This document shows positions 26,881 through 35,262 of a DNA stretch of 64,000 bases, one piece after another. The first letter of the stretch is position 1, and every line of letters begins with the position of its first letter. Source of the DNA: Methylobacterium oryzihabitans (GTDB lineage: Bacteria; Pseudomonadota; Alphaproteobacteria; Rhizobiales; Beijerinckiaceae); assembly GCF_004004555.2 (NCBI RefSeq), contig NZ_SACP01000019.1, positions 44,558 through 108,557 on the forward strand, given 5' to 3'. The translations under genes were made by a program, and so were the position numbers. Under the pieces are notes generated by a model. It did not search any database, was not told the DNA's origin, and saw only the letters and a list, made by a program, of their open reading frames with translations.

Positions 26881-28035
26881 CTAGGGAGCGAAAACGGCCG
26901 CCGTCGGCCGCATCTCGCCCGGCCGGCGCATGTCGATGCGTTCGGCGATGCCCGCGACCGACTGATAGCGGTCGAGGCGACGATCGATCATGCCGTCGAG
27001 TCTCTCGTAGACCTCGGCGATCGTCAGGCTGCGCGTCTTGCGGCCGCTGCGCTCGAAGAACAGGCTGCGATTGGCCTGGGCCGCGGCGCGGAACGCCTGC
27101 TGCGCCACCTGCCCCGGCTTCTCGGTCGTCATCTCCATGAAGCGGCCGGCGCTCGCCGCGCCGAAGAAATGCGCGAGATAGTACTCGGTGGTCTTGAGGT
27201 CGCGGCCGAGCCGCTGCTCGACCCGGGCACGGTCGCGCTTCATCATCTCGCCGGCCATCAGGCTCGCCACGTAGGGGTCGCGGCGCAGGGACAGGATGCG
27301 CTGGCGCTCACTCGGATCGGCCACCGTGAGGGTGCCGCCGCGGCGCTCGATCCGCCCCGCCTCGGCCTCCAGGCCGTGCCGCGCGCCGAAGCTGCGCACC
27401 ACCTCGAACCACGTCCCGGACAGGAACTGGAACAGGCCCTCGGCCGAGGAGGTCCCGGCCCGCACCTCGGGCTGGAAGCTTGATTCCTTGTCGGCGAGCG
27501 CCATCAGGTAGACCGGGTCGACCTCGGTCTCCCGGGCGGCCCGCAGGATCGTCTCCACCAGCGGCCGGGGCACCCGGTGCTCGCCGAACACGAAGCTGTC
27601 GCTGTCGGCGTCCAGCACCGCCTCGTCGGGCGCGTCGGCCTCGCCCCGGAGGCGGGCGAGGTCCTTCTCGATCAGCGACAGGGTGCTGGGCGTCTCGGCC
27701 GGGGCCGGCAGGCCCTGCCATTCGGGGCTGAGGCCGGGCACGGCCGGGTCGCGCGGCGCCCGCAGGTCGATGCGGTCGTGCGCCTCGGCCGCCGGGGCCA
27801 AAGCATCCTCGGGCAGGGTCGCCGCGAAGGCGAGGCCGACCGCCATCATGGCCACCGCCTTGCGCGACAGGGCGGCGGCCCATCCCGTGTGCGCGGAGCG
27901 CGGGCGCCGCCGGTCGTCGTGTCTCTCCGCCGCGTGCAGCCACCGGACGGCCGCGTCCTCACTCACCGTCCCACCACCGGGCACGAGTCGGCCTGCGTCG
28001 TCGGCGCAGTGCGCCGGCTCCGGGAAAACCCCCAT
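26881..28035 (-). CDS. Exported lytic transglycosylase (SLT domain)
   Basis: A 384-residue protein with a basic N-terminal region, a hydrophobic export segment (about residues 60-80, ALSRKAVAMMAVGLAFAAT) and an SLT/GH23-like domain. Its catalytic region reads LMALADKESSFQPEVRAG, with Glu in KES as the likely acid, followed by SSAEGLFQFLSGTW. Such enzymes cut peptidoglycan between MurNAc and GlcNAc. The C-terminal 120 residues (YYLAHFFGAASAGRFMEM onward) fit the long alphaproteobacterial version. The ATG at 28035 is chosen for the GCGAGGAC sequence just upstream; an open frame extends 31 codons further. Lytic transglycosylases can help secretion machines cross the wall, but nothing here ties it to one. 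Confidence 0.88.
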   Translation of the reverse strand: MGVFPEPAHCADDAGRLVPGGGTVSEDAAVRWLHAAERHDDRRRPRSAHTGWAAALSRKAVAMMAVGLAFAATLPEDALAPAAEAHDRIDLRAPRDPAVPGLSPEWQGLPAPAETPSTLSLIEKDLARLRGEADAPDEAVLDADSDSFVFGEHRVPRPLVETILRAARETEVDPVYLMALADKESSFQPEVRAGTSSAEGLFQFLSGTWFEVVRSFGARHGLEAEAGRIERRGGTLTVADPSERQRILSLRRDPYVASLMAGEMMKRDRARVEQRLGRDLKTTEYYLAHFFGAASAGRFMEMTTEKPGQVAQQAFRAAAQANRSLFFERSGRKTRSLTIAEVYERLDGMIDRRLDRYQSVAGIAERIDMRRPGEMRPTAAVFAP

Positions 28036-28434
28036 GTCCTCGCCTTGCTTGTCACCGCCCGGCCGGGTCGCCCCGGCCGCGCCATTGCTTCGCTCACCCG
28101 CACCTCTGGCGGCCGGCTGTGACCACAATGGGACAGCGTGGCGGTACGAAACTGGGAATTTTCGAGATCCGGCAAGCCTTTAAGATGACACACTCATGCG
28201 GGGTGGCCGTGTCCACCCCGGGCGGGGTGGCCGTGCCCACCCCGGGCGGGCGATGCGTCCGGCCAGGAAATCGCGCAAAATTTATTCGGGTTGCGGCGGA
28301 ACTGGGTGCGCTGCCGTGCATTTCCTCTCGCCACGTGAGCGCGGCGTCAGAAGGGGTGGCCGAGTGCCCTTGGGTGTTCCTTTGCCCTCGCAAGCCTCCT
28401 TGTCCGCTCCACAGCCGAAGGACACTCCATTCCA
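28036..28434. other. Divergent intergenic region between lytic transglycosylase and inositol-phosphate synthase
   Basis: About 400 bases with divergent genes on both sides, so it must hold two promoters. The only clear structure is the 24-base tandem repeat at 28203-28250. A comparatively A/T-rich stretch at 28145-28195 is a candidate promoter zone. No convincing small gene was seen. Confidence 0.5.
28203..28250. repeat. Two tandem copies of a 24-base G/C-rich unit upstream of the MIPS gene
   Basis: Positions 28203-28226 and 28227-28250 are the same 24 bases with one difference (T/C at the tenth base). Each unit contains GGGTGG-type and CCACCC-type parts and can fold on itself. The location is about 185 bases before the MIPS start. 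Confidence 0.85.
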
Positions 28435-29625
28435 ATGAGCATCCAGACCGGTCGCCGCCTCGGCGTCGCGTTCGTGGGCATGGGCGGCGCCGTCGCCACC
28501 ACCGCGATCGCCGGCATCGAGATGATCAAGGCAGGCTCGAACCGTCTCGATGGGCTGCCCCTTGCGGGCAAGGCGGTCGCGGGGATGACCGACTACAAGG
28601 ATCTCGTCTTCGGCGGCTGGGACCTCAACGGGGACGATCTCGGCGCCGCCGCGACCGGTCACGGCGTCCTGACCCGGCAGGACATCGAGAACGGTGCCCA
28701 GGTCCTCAACACCATGAGACCGTGGCCGGCGGTCGGCAGCGCCAAGTTCTGCCGCAACATCGACGGCCAGAACCGGATCGTGGCCAAGGATCACCGCGAG
28801 GCCGTGACGGTGATCGCCGCGGACCTGAAGCGGTTCCGCGAGGAATCCGGCGTCGACGACGTCGTCGTCGTGAACCTCGCCTCGACCGAGCGCTGGCCCG
28901 ACCTCGACGATCCGACCCTGAACTCGCCTGACGCCTTCGAGCGCGGCCTCGATTCGAGCGACGAGGCGATCAGCCCGGCGATGCTCTACGCCTACGCGGC
29001 GATCAAGAACGGCATTCCGTATGCCAACTTCACGCCGTCGGTCGCCGCCGACGTCCCGGCGCTCGTCGACATCGCGCGTCAGCTCAACGTCCCGGTCGCC
29101 GGCAAGGACGGCAAGACCGGCCAGACGATGATGAAGACCGTGCTCGCCCCGGCCTTCAAGTCGCGGGCGCTCCACGTCGACGGCTGGTTCTCGACCAACA
29201 TCCTCGGCAACCGCGACGGCCTCGCCCTCAACGACAAGGATTCGCTCCAGTCGAAGATCAACACCAAGGGAACGGTGCTGGATTCGATCCTCGGCTACCC
29301 GGTCGAGGACCATCTCGTCCACATCCACTACTACCGCCCGCGCGGCGACGACAAGGAAGCCTGGGACAACATCGACATCACCGGCTTCCTCGGCCAGAAG
29401 ATGCAGATCAAGGTCAACTTCCTCTGCAAGGACTCGATCCTGGCCGCCCCGCTGGTGATCGAGATCGCCCGCGTCCTCGACCTCGCCAAGAAGCGCGGCG
29501 ACGGCGGCGTGCAGGAGCAGCTCTCGCTGTTCTTCAAGGCGCCGATGGTCAAGAACGGCCACGGTCCCGAGCACGCCTTCGGCGCGCAGGAGCGGATGCT
29601 GCTCGACTGGCTCGGCGTCCACTAG
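28435..29625 (+). CDS. ino1: myo-Inositol-3-phosphate synthase (MIPS)
   Basis: A 396-residue NAD-dependent enzyme that converts glucose 6-phosphate to 1L-myo-inositol 3-phosphate. The N-terminal GVAFVGMGGAVATTAIAG is the NAD-binding loop. VVVVNLASTE (residues about 141-150), GIPYANFTPSVAADVPAL, GKDGKTGQTMMKTVLAP (catalytic lysine region) and the NILGNRDG segment are family landmarks. The length suits the short bacterial/archaeal type rather than the 500-residue eukaryotic enzyme. It is the first gene of a run of six on the same strand, with only one base between its stop and the next ATG. It probably supplies the inositol-phosphate scaffold for the downstream enzymes. Confidence 0.95.
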   Translation: MSIQTGRRLGVAFVGMGGAVATTAIAGIEMIKAGSNRLDGLPLAGKAVAGMTDYKDLVFGGWDLNGDDLGAAATGHGVLTRQDIENGAQVLNTMRPWPAVGSAKFCRNIDGQNRIVAKDHREAVTVIAADLKRFREESGVDDVVVVNLASTERWPDLDDPTLNSPDAFERGLDSSDEAISPAMLYAYAAIKNGIPYANFTPSVAADVPALVDIARQLNVPVAGKDGKTGQTMMKTVLAPAFKSRALHVDGWFSTNILGNRDGLALNDKDSLQSKINTKGTVLDSILGYPVEDHLVHIHYYRPRGDDKEAWDNIDITGFLGQKMQIKVNFLCKDSILAAPLVIEIARVLDLAKKRGDGGVQEQLSLFFKAPMVKNGHGPEHAFGAQERMLLDWLGVH

Positions 29626-29626
29626 C

Positions 29627-30556
29627 ATGGCGCCGGCCTCCCCGGCGGCCGGTTCGCCGGCCGCCGCGCCCGCGCCCCTGCGGGCGCTCCTGGTCGAGCT
29701 GAACGACCTCAAGCGCGTCCGGTCTGCCGGGCGCCGCGGCTCGATCGCCGAGCGGCTCTTTCTCCAGGGATGGAGCGCCCTCGTCGGCGGCGCCGACCCC
29801 GAGGACCTGGCTCTCGACATCACCGCGACGGCGCTCGCCGCCGCGCGTCTCGGCGACATCGACGCCGCCTTCCTGGCCGCCGCCGGTTTGTCGCCCGACG
29901 AGGCGGTCGGGGTGCTCCAGGCCGGCTTCGACGACGTGGCCGGGAACATCGATCCGGGCCTGGCCCGGCGCCTGCGCGATCGTCTCGCCTCTCGCGGCGA
30001 GCGGCCGGCGGGCCCGGTGCCGGGCTTCGCCGCGATGCAGGCCGAGCAGCCGCGGGCCGGCGTCACCTGCCCGGGGCGCCCGCGCATCGTGCTGGAGCCG
30101 CCGGAGAACCACGCCGAGCATTGCCTGATGGTGGCGGTCTACGGCGTGGTGCTGAGCCCGTTCTACGGCGCCGATCCCGGCACCGTGTTCGTGGCCGCGA
30201 TGGCCCACCACCTCCACAACGCCCTGATGCCGGATGCCGGCTTCACCGGCGAGATGCTGCTCGGCCCGCATCTCGACGCGGTGATCGCCCGCACCGCCGC
30301 GATGGCGCTGGCCGAACTGGAGCCGGGCCTGCGCGCCACGGTCGAGAGCGCCCGGCGCATCCTGCCCGACGATGCCACCGCCGAGGGCCGCGCCTTCCAC
30401 GCCGCCGACGTGGTCGACCGGGTGCTCCAGATCGCCCAGCACCTGCGCGCCGCTTCGCTCACCATGGACACGGTGCTCGGCGAGATGGCGCTGGTCCATG
30501 ACGGACCGGTCAAGGGGTTCCACGACCGCGTGCTCGCCGCGATGCACCTGCCGTGA
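29627..30556 (+). CDS. HD-fold-like protein of the cyclitol cluster, function unknown
   Basis: A 309-residue protein. The N-terminal half (about 1-140) is helical and unrecognised. The second half has a histidine pattern like HD-domain metalloproteins: NHAEHC near residue 161, AHHLHNALMPDAGFTGEML near 193 and FHAADVVDRVLQ near 257. The classical HD doublet is replaced by HH, so the metal site may differ. HD folds include phosphohydrolases and di-iron oxygenases such as myo-inositol oxygenase. That makes dephosphorylation or oxidation of an inositol derivative attractive, but this is inference. It lies between the MIPS and methyltransferase genes and overlaps the latter by GTGA. Confidence 0.6.
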   Translation: MAPASPAAGSPAAAPAPLRALLVELNDLKRVRSAGRRGSIAERLFLQGWSALVGGADPEDLALDITATALAAARLGDIDAAFLAAAGLSPDEAVGVLQAGFDDVAGNIDPGLARRLRDRLASRGERPAGPVPGFAAMQAEQPRAGVTCPGRPRIVLEPPENHAEHCLMVAVYGVVLSPFYGADPGTVFVAAMAHHLHNALMPDAGFTGEMLLGPHLDAVIARTAAMALAELEPGLRATVESARRILPDDATAEGRAFHAADVVDRVLQIAQHLRAASLTMDTVLGEMALVHDGPVKGFHDRVLAAMHLP

Positions 30557-31725
30557 TCCCGTTCGGGCTCCTCTCGCCGGTGAGCGGCACGCCGCTGCGG
30601 GCCGACACGCCCCACTCCCTGCGGGAAGGGAAGGGGGGGCGCCGCTGGCCGGTGGTCGACGGCATTCCGTATCTCCGGGTCGGACGCGACGACCTCGTGG
30701 CCGAGGTGCTCGACCACCTCGACGCCGGCGAGGCCGATCAGGCGCTCGCCCGGCTGCTCGCCGACCAGGACGAGTGGTGGACCGAGCCGGCCCCGCCGCA
30801 GGAGGCCCTGCTCGCCCTGGTGCGCGACCGCGACACCGCCACGTTGCGCGACGCCGTGCAGCGCCTCGGCTGGGGCCGCGTCGGCGACTATTTTTTGCAT
30901 CGCTGGAGCGACCCGACCTACCTCGCCGGCCTCGCCCTGCTGGAGGCGCACTGGAACAGGCCGCTCTGCGCCTTCGAGTTCGCCTGCGGCATCGGCCATT
31001 ACCTGCGCGAGCTGCACGGCCGCGGCGTCAAGGTCTCGGGCGCCGACGTGGTGTTCGCCAAGCTGTGGGTCGCCCGGCACTGGGTGGTGGGGGCCGAGGC
31101 GCAGCTCGTCTGCTTCGACGCGGCCTCGCCGCACTGGCCGATCGCCGCCTCGCCGGTCGACGTGGTGCTCTGCCACGACGCCTTCTACTTCCTGCCCGAC
31201 AAGGCCGGCATCCTCGACTGCCTGCGCCGATGCGCCGGCGAGGAGGGCTGGCTCGCCGTCAGCCACATCCACAACAGCGACCGCCCCGGCTTCTCGGCCG
31301 GCCGTGCGGTCTCGGCGGCCGAGATCGAGGAGCTGTTTCCCGACGGGCTGGTCTACGACGACGCCGAGCTGACCCGCGCCCTGGTCGAGGCCCGCGCGCC
31401 CCTGCCGGAATCCCCGGCGGCGCTCGCCGAAGTCGAGGCGTTCTCGGTGGTGTGCGGCCCCGGCATGCGGCCGGCGCCGCGGCCCCTGGTCGACGGCCTG
31501 ACCCTGCCGCCGGAGGGCACCCGCCTGCGGCTCAATCCGCTCTACCGGCCCGACCCGGCCGGCGGCTTCTCCGTCGCCTGGCCCTCGCCGCGCTACGAGG
31601 CCGAGTACGCGCCGCGCGCCACCTACCCGCTCCGCTCGCCCGGGCCTGAGACGCTCGTCGCCTCGCCCGAATCCGTCGAGCGGGCACGAACCCGCGAGTT
31701 CGTCGCCCTGCCGGAGCGCTGGTGA
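30553..31725 (+). CDS. SAM-dependent methyltransferase-like protein with N-terminal Trm112-like segment
   Basis: A 390-residue protein. The first 45 residues (LLSPVSGTPLR, then RRWPVVDGIPYLRVGRDD) resemble the zinc-less Trm112-like strand module found ahead of some methyltransferases. Residues about 140-260 form a Rossmann methyltransferase: motif I FEFACGIGHYLREL near 142, an acidic residue near VSGADVVF, and VVLCHDAFYFLPDKAG as motif IV/post-motif. The last 130 residues are unassigned and Pro-rich. The substrate is unknown; in this cluster a cyclitol or sugar derivative is plausible. It starts at GTG over the previous stop. Confidence 0.78.
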   Translation: MIPFGLLSPVSGTPLRADTPHSLREGKGGRRWPVVDGIPYLRVGRDDLVAEVLDHLDAGEADQALARLLADQDEWWTEPAPPQEALLALVRDRDTATLRDAVQRLGWGRVGDYFLHRWSDPTYLAGLALLEAHWNRPLCAFEFACGIGHYLRELHGRGVKVSGADVVFAKLWVARHWVVGAEAQLVCFDAASPHWPIAASPVDVVLCHDAFYFLPDKAGILDCLRRCAGEEGWLAVSHIHNSDRPGFSAGRAVSAAEIEELFPDGLVYDDAELTRALVEARAPLPESPAALAEVEAFSVVCGPGMRPAPRPLVDGLTLPPEGTRLRLNPLYRPDPAGGFSVAWPSPRYEAEYAPRATYPLRSPGPETLVASPESVERARTREFVALPERW

Positions 31726-32726
31726 TGGCGGCGCCGGTCGGCTGGGGCATCGTCGGCTACGGCTGGGTCGCCCGCGACTACATGGCGCCGGGCATCCGCG
31801 CCGCCGGGCACCGCCTCGTCGCGGTCTGCGATCCCGGCGCCGAACCCCGCGCCGCCGCCGAGGCCCAGGGCGCCCGGGCGCATGCCGACCTCGCCGGGCT
31901 GATCGCCGAGCCGGAGGTCGAGGCGGTCTACGTCGCGACGCCCAACCACCTCCATCGCGGCGCCGTCGAGGCGCTCGCCGCCGCCGGCAAGGCGGTGCTG
32001 TGCGAGAAGCCGATGGCCGCCTCCCTCGCCGATGCCGAGGCGATGGCGGGGGCGGTCGCCCGCACCGGCATCCTCTACGGCACCGCGTTCGACCAGCGCC
32101 ACCACCCGGCCCACCGGGCGCTGCGCGACGCGATCCGCGCCGGCCGCATCGGCACCGCGACGGCGATCCGCATCGTCTATGCCTGCTGGCTCGACCGGGC
32201 CTGGACCTCGGTGCCGGGCCAACCGAACTGGCGCATCGACCCGGCCCAGGCCGGCGGCGGCGCGCTGATGGACCTCGCCCCGCACGGGCTCGACCTGATC
32301 GAGTTCCTGCTCGGCGAGCCGATCCTCGACATCGCGGCGCTCACCCAGTGCCGGGCGCAGGGCTACGCCGTCGACGACGGCGCCCAGATCATCGGCCGCA
32401 CCGCGTCCGGCGTGCTGGCGAGCCTGCACGTCGCCTACAACTACCCCGACGCGCTGCCGCGGCGGCGGCTGGAGGTGTCGGGCACCGGCGGCGTGCTGGT
32501 GGCCGAGAACACCATGGGCCAGGATCCCGGCGGGCGGGCGACGTGGATCTCGGGCCGCGACGGGACCGCCGAGGACATCGCCTTCGACGGTCACGCCTCG
32601 CCGTTCCTCGAACAGGTCCGCGCCTTCGGCCGGGCCCTACGCGAGCCCGCCGAGCGCGAGGCGTGGTCGGCCGCCCGCGACCTGCACACGATGCGCCTGC
32701 TCGCCCGCGCCTACGAGGGCGCCTGA
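31725..32726 (+). CDS. Gfo/Idh/MocA-family NAD(P)-dependent oxidoreductase
   Basis: A 333-residue oxidoreductase of the family that includes myo-inositol dehydrogenase. The dinucleotide-binding GIVGYGWVA is at the N-terminus, YVATPNHLH near residue 68, the catalytic-lysine motif CEKPMA near 93, and a catalytic-region His in APHGLDLIEFLLG near 187. Oxidation of an inositol or sugar hydroxyl to a ketone is the expected chemistry; the family also includes sugar isomerising and deaminating enzymes. The ATG at 31725 shares a base with the upstream TGA; a GTG at 31722 is an alternative. It is in the same operon as MIPS. Confidence 0.9.
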   Translation: MAAPVGWGIVGYGWVARDYMAPGIRAAGHRLVAVCDPGAEPRAAAEAQGARAHADLAGLIAEPEVEAVYVATPNHLHRGAVEALAAAGKAVLCEKPMAASLADAEAMAGAVARTGILYGTAFDQRHHPAHRALRDAIRAGRIGTATAIRIVYACWLDRAWTSVPGQPNWRIDPAQAGGGALMDLAPHGLDLIEFLLGEPILDIAALTQCRAQGYAVDDGAQIIGRTASGVLASLHVAYNYPDALPRRRLEVSGTGGVLVAENTMGQDPGGRATWISGRDGTAEDIAFDGHASPFLEQVRAFGRALREPAEREAWSAARDLHTMRLLARAYEGA

Positions 32727-32755
32727 CACCGACCGACTGGAAGAAGAGACCGCCC

Positions 32756-34327
32756 TTGGACGCCACCCCCACCTCCGCCCCGGCCCGCGCGCCGCGTCCC
32801 TACGCTCACGGTGGCCGCCGCATCGTCGAGGGCCTGCCCGCCGACCTGCCGGACGCGGTGCGGGCCTATCTCGACGTGCTGCCGCCGGGGCGGATCGTCG
32901 GCTTCCCGCTGGCGCCCCTCGACCGCACCGGCACGCCGTGCTGGTTCGTGTCGCTCTTCCTCGAAGACCCGTACTTCGTCGGCGCGATGCCGAGCGGGAT
33001 CGGCTACGGCGCCACCGACGCCGAGGCGATCATCGGCAGCGTCGCCGAGATCGCCGAGAACCTGATGCCGAGCCTCGCGCTGATCCCGCGCAAGAAGGAG
33101 CGCGCCAGCTACCACGACCTCGTGCGGGTGTTCGGCGCCGGCTCGGTCGCCGACCCGCTCACCCTCGGGCTGCCGGCGGGCAGCCCGGTCGGCCGCGATA
33201 CCGTGCTCGACTGGACGCCGACGATCCGCGCCCGCACCGGCGAGACGGTGCTGATGCCCCTCGACATCGCGGCGACCGACTATTTCGAGCTGTCCGAGGG
33301 CTACCAGCCCTTCACCAACCTCATCACCAACGGGCTGGGCGCCGGGCTGGACGTGGAGTTCGCCCTCGGGCACGGCCTGCTCGAACTGCTCCAGCGCGAC
33401 GGCAACGGCCTGCTGTTCCGCGCCCTCGACCAGGGCGTGATGCTCGGCCTCGACGGCGTCGGCCCCGAGACCCGGGCGATGCTCGACCGGCTGGAGGCCC
33501 TCGGCATCCGCGCGATGCCGAAATTCGCCACCGACCAGTTCGGCTTCGCCAACGTCTACTGCGTCGGCTACGACCGCGACCCGTCCCGCGCCCCCGCGCC
33601 CATCGCCCTCTCGGCCTGCGGCGAGGCCTGCGACCCCGACCGCGAGCGGGCGCTGCGCAAGGCGCTGCTGGAATTCCAGGCCGCCCGCGTCCGCAAGACC
33701 TTCGGTCACGGCCCCCTCGACCTCGCCCGCGGCATCACCCCGCCGGGCTACGTCGACGCCTTCATCGAGAAGGCGCTGCCGAGCCTCGACCTGGAGGAGA
33801 GCCGGGCGCTCGCCGCGATGCTCGACTGGATCGGCGGTCCCCCCGAGGCGGTGCAGGGCTACCTCGCCGACACGGTCTATTCCGAGCGCTCCGTGAAACC
33901 GTTCGCCGAACTGCCGACCACCGCGGCGCCGGACGGGCAGGCCCGCGGCCGCCTCGCCCGCGAGCGGCTGGAGCAGGCCGGGTTCGACGTGCTCTACGTC
34001 GATGCCTCGCCGCCCGGCGGCGGGGTCGGTGTGGTCAAGGCGATCGTGCCGGGTCTCGAAGTCGAGACGATGAGCTACTACCGGATCGGCGAGCGCAACA
34101 CCCGCAAGCTCCTGGAGCGCGACCACCCGCTGATCCGCTTCGGGCAGGAGAGCGAGACCCTGCGCCCGGTGCGCCTGACGCCCGAGGCGCTGGAGCGGTT
34201 CGGCCGCCAGCCCTTGTTCGACACGGCGCTGGCGGAGCGGATCGTCGGGCCGCTCTATCCGCTCTACCGCGAGCCGGAATCGCACCACGCGCCGTTCCGG
34301 CTGGAGCGGCGGGGGAGGGCGGGATGA
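32756..34327 (+). CDS. YcaO-family ATP-dependent enzyme
   Basis: A 523-residue protein with a full YcaO domain. The signature NGLGAGLDVEFALGHGLLEL at about residues 191-210 matches the ATP/Mg-binding helix, with RDGNGLLF following it. SACGEACDPDRERALRKALL with EFQAARVRKT near 290-320 matches the second nucleotide-binding segment. YcaO enzymes use ATP to activate an amide (azoline, thioamide or amidine formation in peptides), and one works in methylthiolation of ribosomal protein S12. No TfuA, E1-like or ocin-ThiF partner is adjacent, and no obvious precursor peptide. No ATG fits: the likely start is TTG 32756, preceded by GGAAGAAGAGA. The stop overlaps the next gene as ATGA. Confidence 0.88.
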   Translation: MDATPTSAPARAPRPYAHGGRRIVEGLPADLPDAVRAYLDVLPPGRIVGFPLAPLDRTGTPCWFVSLFLEDPYFVGAMPSGIGYGATDAEAIIGSVAEIAENLMPSLALIPRKKERASYHDLVRVFGAGSVADPLTLGLPAGSPVGRDTVLDWTPTIRARTGETVLMPLDIAATDYFELSEGYQPFTNLITNGLGAGLDVEFALGHGLLELLQRDGNGLLFRALDQGVMLGLDGVGPETRAMLDRLEALGIRAMPKFATDQFGFANVYCVGYDRDPSRAPAPIALSACGEACDPDRERALRKALLEFQAARVRKTFGHGPLDLARGITPPGYVDAFIEKALPSLDLEESRALAAMLDWIGGPPEAVQGYLADTVYSERSVKPFAELPTTAAPDGQARGRLARERLEQAGFDVLYVDASPPGGGVGVVKAIVPGLEVETMSYYRIGERNTRKLLERDHPLIRFGQESETLRPVRLTPEALERFGRQPLFDTALAERIVGPLYPLYREPESHHAPFRLERRGRAG

Positions 34328-35148
34328 CCTTGCGCTTCGCCTACAACACCAACGGGGCGGCCAACCACCGCCTCGACGACGCCCTCGCGCTCATCGCCGA
34401 GGCCGGCTACGACGGCGTCGCGCTGACCCTCGACATCCACCACCTCGACCCGCTGGCGCCGGACTGGCACCGCGAGGCCGAGCGGGTGCGCCGCCGGCTC
34501 GACGCGCTCGGCCTCGGCTCGGTGATCGAGACCGGGGCGCGGTTCCTGCTCGACCCGCGTGCCAAGCACGAGCCGACCCTCGTCACCCCGGACGCCGCCG
34601 GCCGGGCGCGGCGCGTCGGCTTCCTCAAGCGTGCGATCGAGATCGGGGCGATCCTCGGCTCCGAGGCGGTGTCGTTCTGGGCCGGCGTGCCGCGCCCGGG
34701 CCTCGCCCTCACCGACGCCCGGGAATGGCTGCGCGACGGGTTGGTGGAGGTGGCGGCCTTCGCGGCCGAACGCGGGGTCGTCGCGGCGTTGGAGCCCGAG
34801 CCCGGCATGCTGGTCGAGACCCTCGACGACTTCGCCGCCCTCGACGTGCCGGGCCTGCGCCTCGCCCTCGATACCGGCCACTGCCTCGTGACGCAGGAGC
34901 GCGAGCCGGCCGCCGCCGTGGTCGAGTTCGCGTCGCGCCTCGGCACGGTGGCGATCGAGGACATGAAGCGGGGCGTCCACGTCCACCTGCCGTTCGGCGA
35001 GGGCGACATGGACGTGCCGGGCGTGCTCGCTGCCTTGGAGGCGGTCGGCTTTCCGAAACTCGTCTGCGTCGAGCTGTCGCGCGAGAGCCACCGGGCCGAC
35101 CGGATGATCCCGGAGAGCCTGGCCTACCTGCGGGGATGCCGAGGGTAG
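34324..35148 (+). CDS. Sugar phosphate isomerase/epimerase-like TIM-barrel protein
   Basis: A 274-residue AP-endonuclease-2/xylose-isomerase-like TIM barrel. LRFAYNTNGAANHRLDDAL begins the barrel, and metal-ligand candidates appear in AALEPEPGML, ALDTGHCLV, AIEDMKRGVHVHLPFGEGD and CVELSRESH. Family members isomerise or epimerise sugars and inosose (IolE, IolI, IolH). In this cluster a keto-inositol made by the Gfo/Idh/MocA enzyme is a reasonable substrate, by inference. It is translationally coupled to the YcaO gene and is followed by a strong hairpin, so the operon may end here. Confidence 0.87.
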   Translation: MTLRFAYNTNGAANHRLDDALALIAEAGYDGVALTLDIHHLDPLAPDWHREAERVRRRLDALGLGSVIETGARFLLDPRAKHEPTLVTPDAAGRARRVGFLKRAIEIGAILGSEAVSFWAGVPRPGLALTDAREWLRDGLVEVAAFAAERGVVAALEPEPGMLVETLDDFAALDVPGLRLALDTGHCLVTQEREPAAAVVEFASRLGTVAIEDMKRGVHVHLPFGEGDMDVPGVLAALEAVGFPKLVCVELSRESHRADRMIPESLAYLRGCRG

Positions 35149-35166
35149 GGAAACACCACGCCCGAA

Positions 35167-35215
35167 CCCTCCCCCCTCTGCGGGGCACCCTCCCCCGCAG
35201 AGGGGGGAGGGTTAA
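35167..35215. terminator. Strong 20-base-arm hairpin after the cyclitol operon
   Basis: Perfect 20-base arms (35167-35186 and 35196-35215) with a 9-base loop, made mostly of C and G runs. It lies 18 bases after the TIM-barrel stop. It resembles the CCCTCCCCC hairpins elsewhere in the window and may terminate transcription, although only GTTAAG follows rather than a T run. Confidence 0.6.
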
Positions 35216-35262
35216 GCGCGCGCTGGACTGAAAACAGGACGCAGGCCGAGGAGCCACCACGA

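Noticed and set aside
26881..28035. Lytic transglycosylase as part of a type III secretion system
   Set aside because: It is 4.5 kb from the effector-like locus on the far side of unrelated genes and has the features of a general long-form enzyme. No other secretion genes are present.
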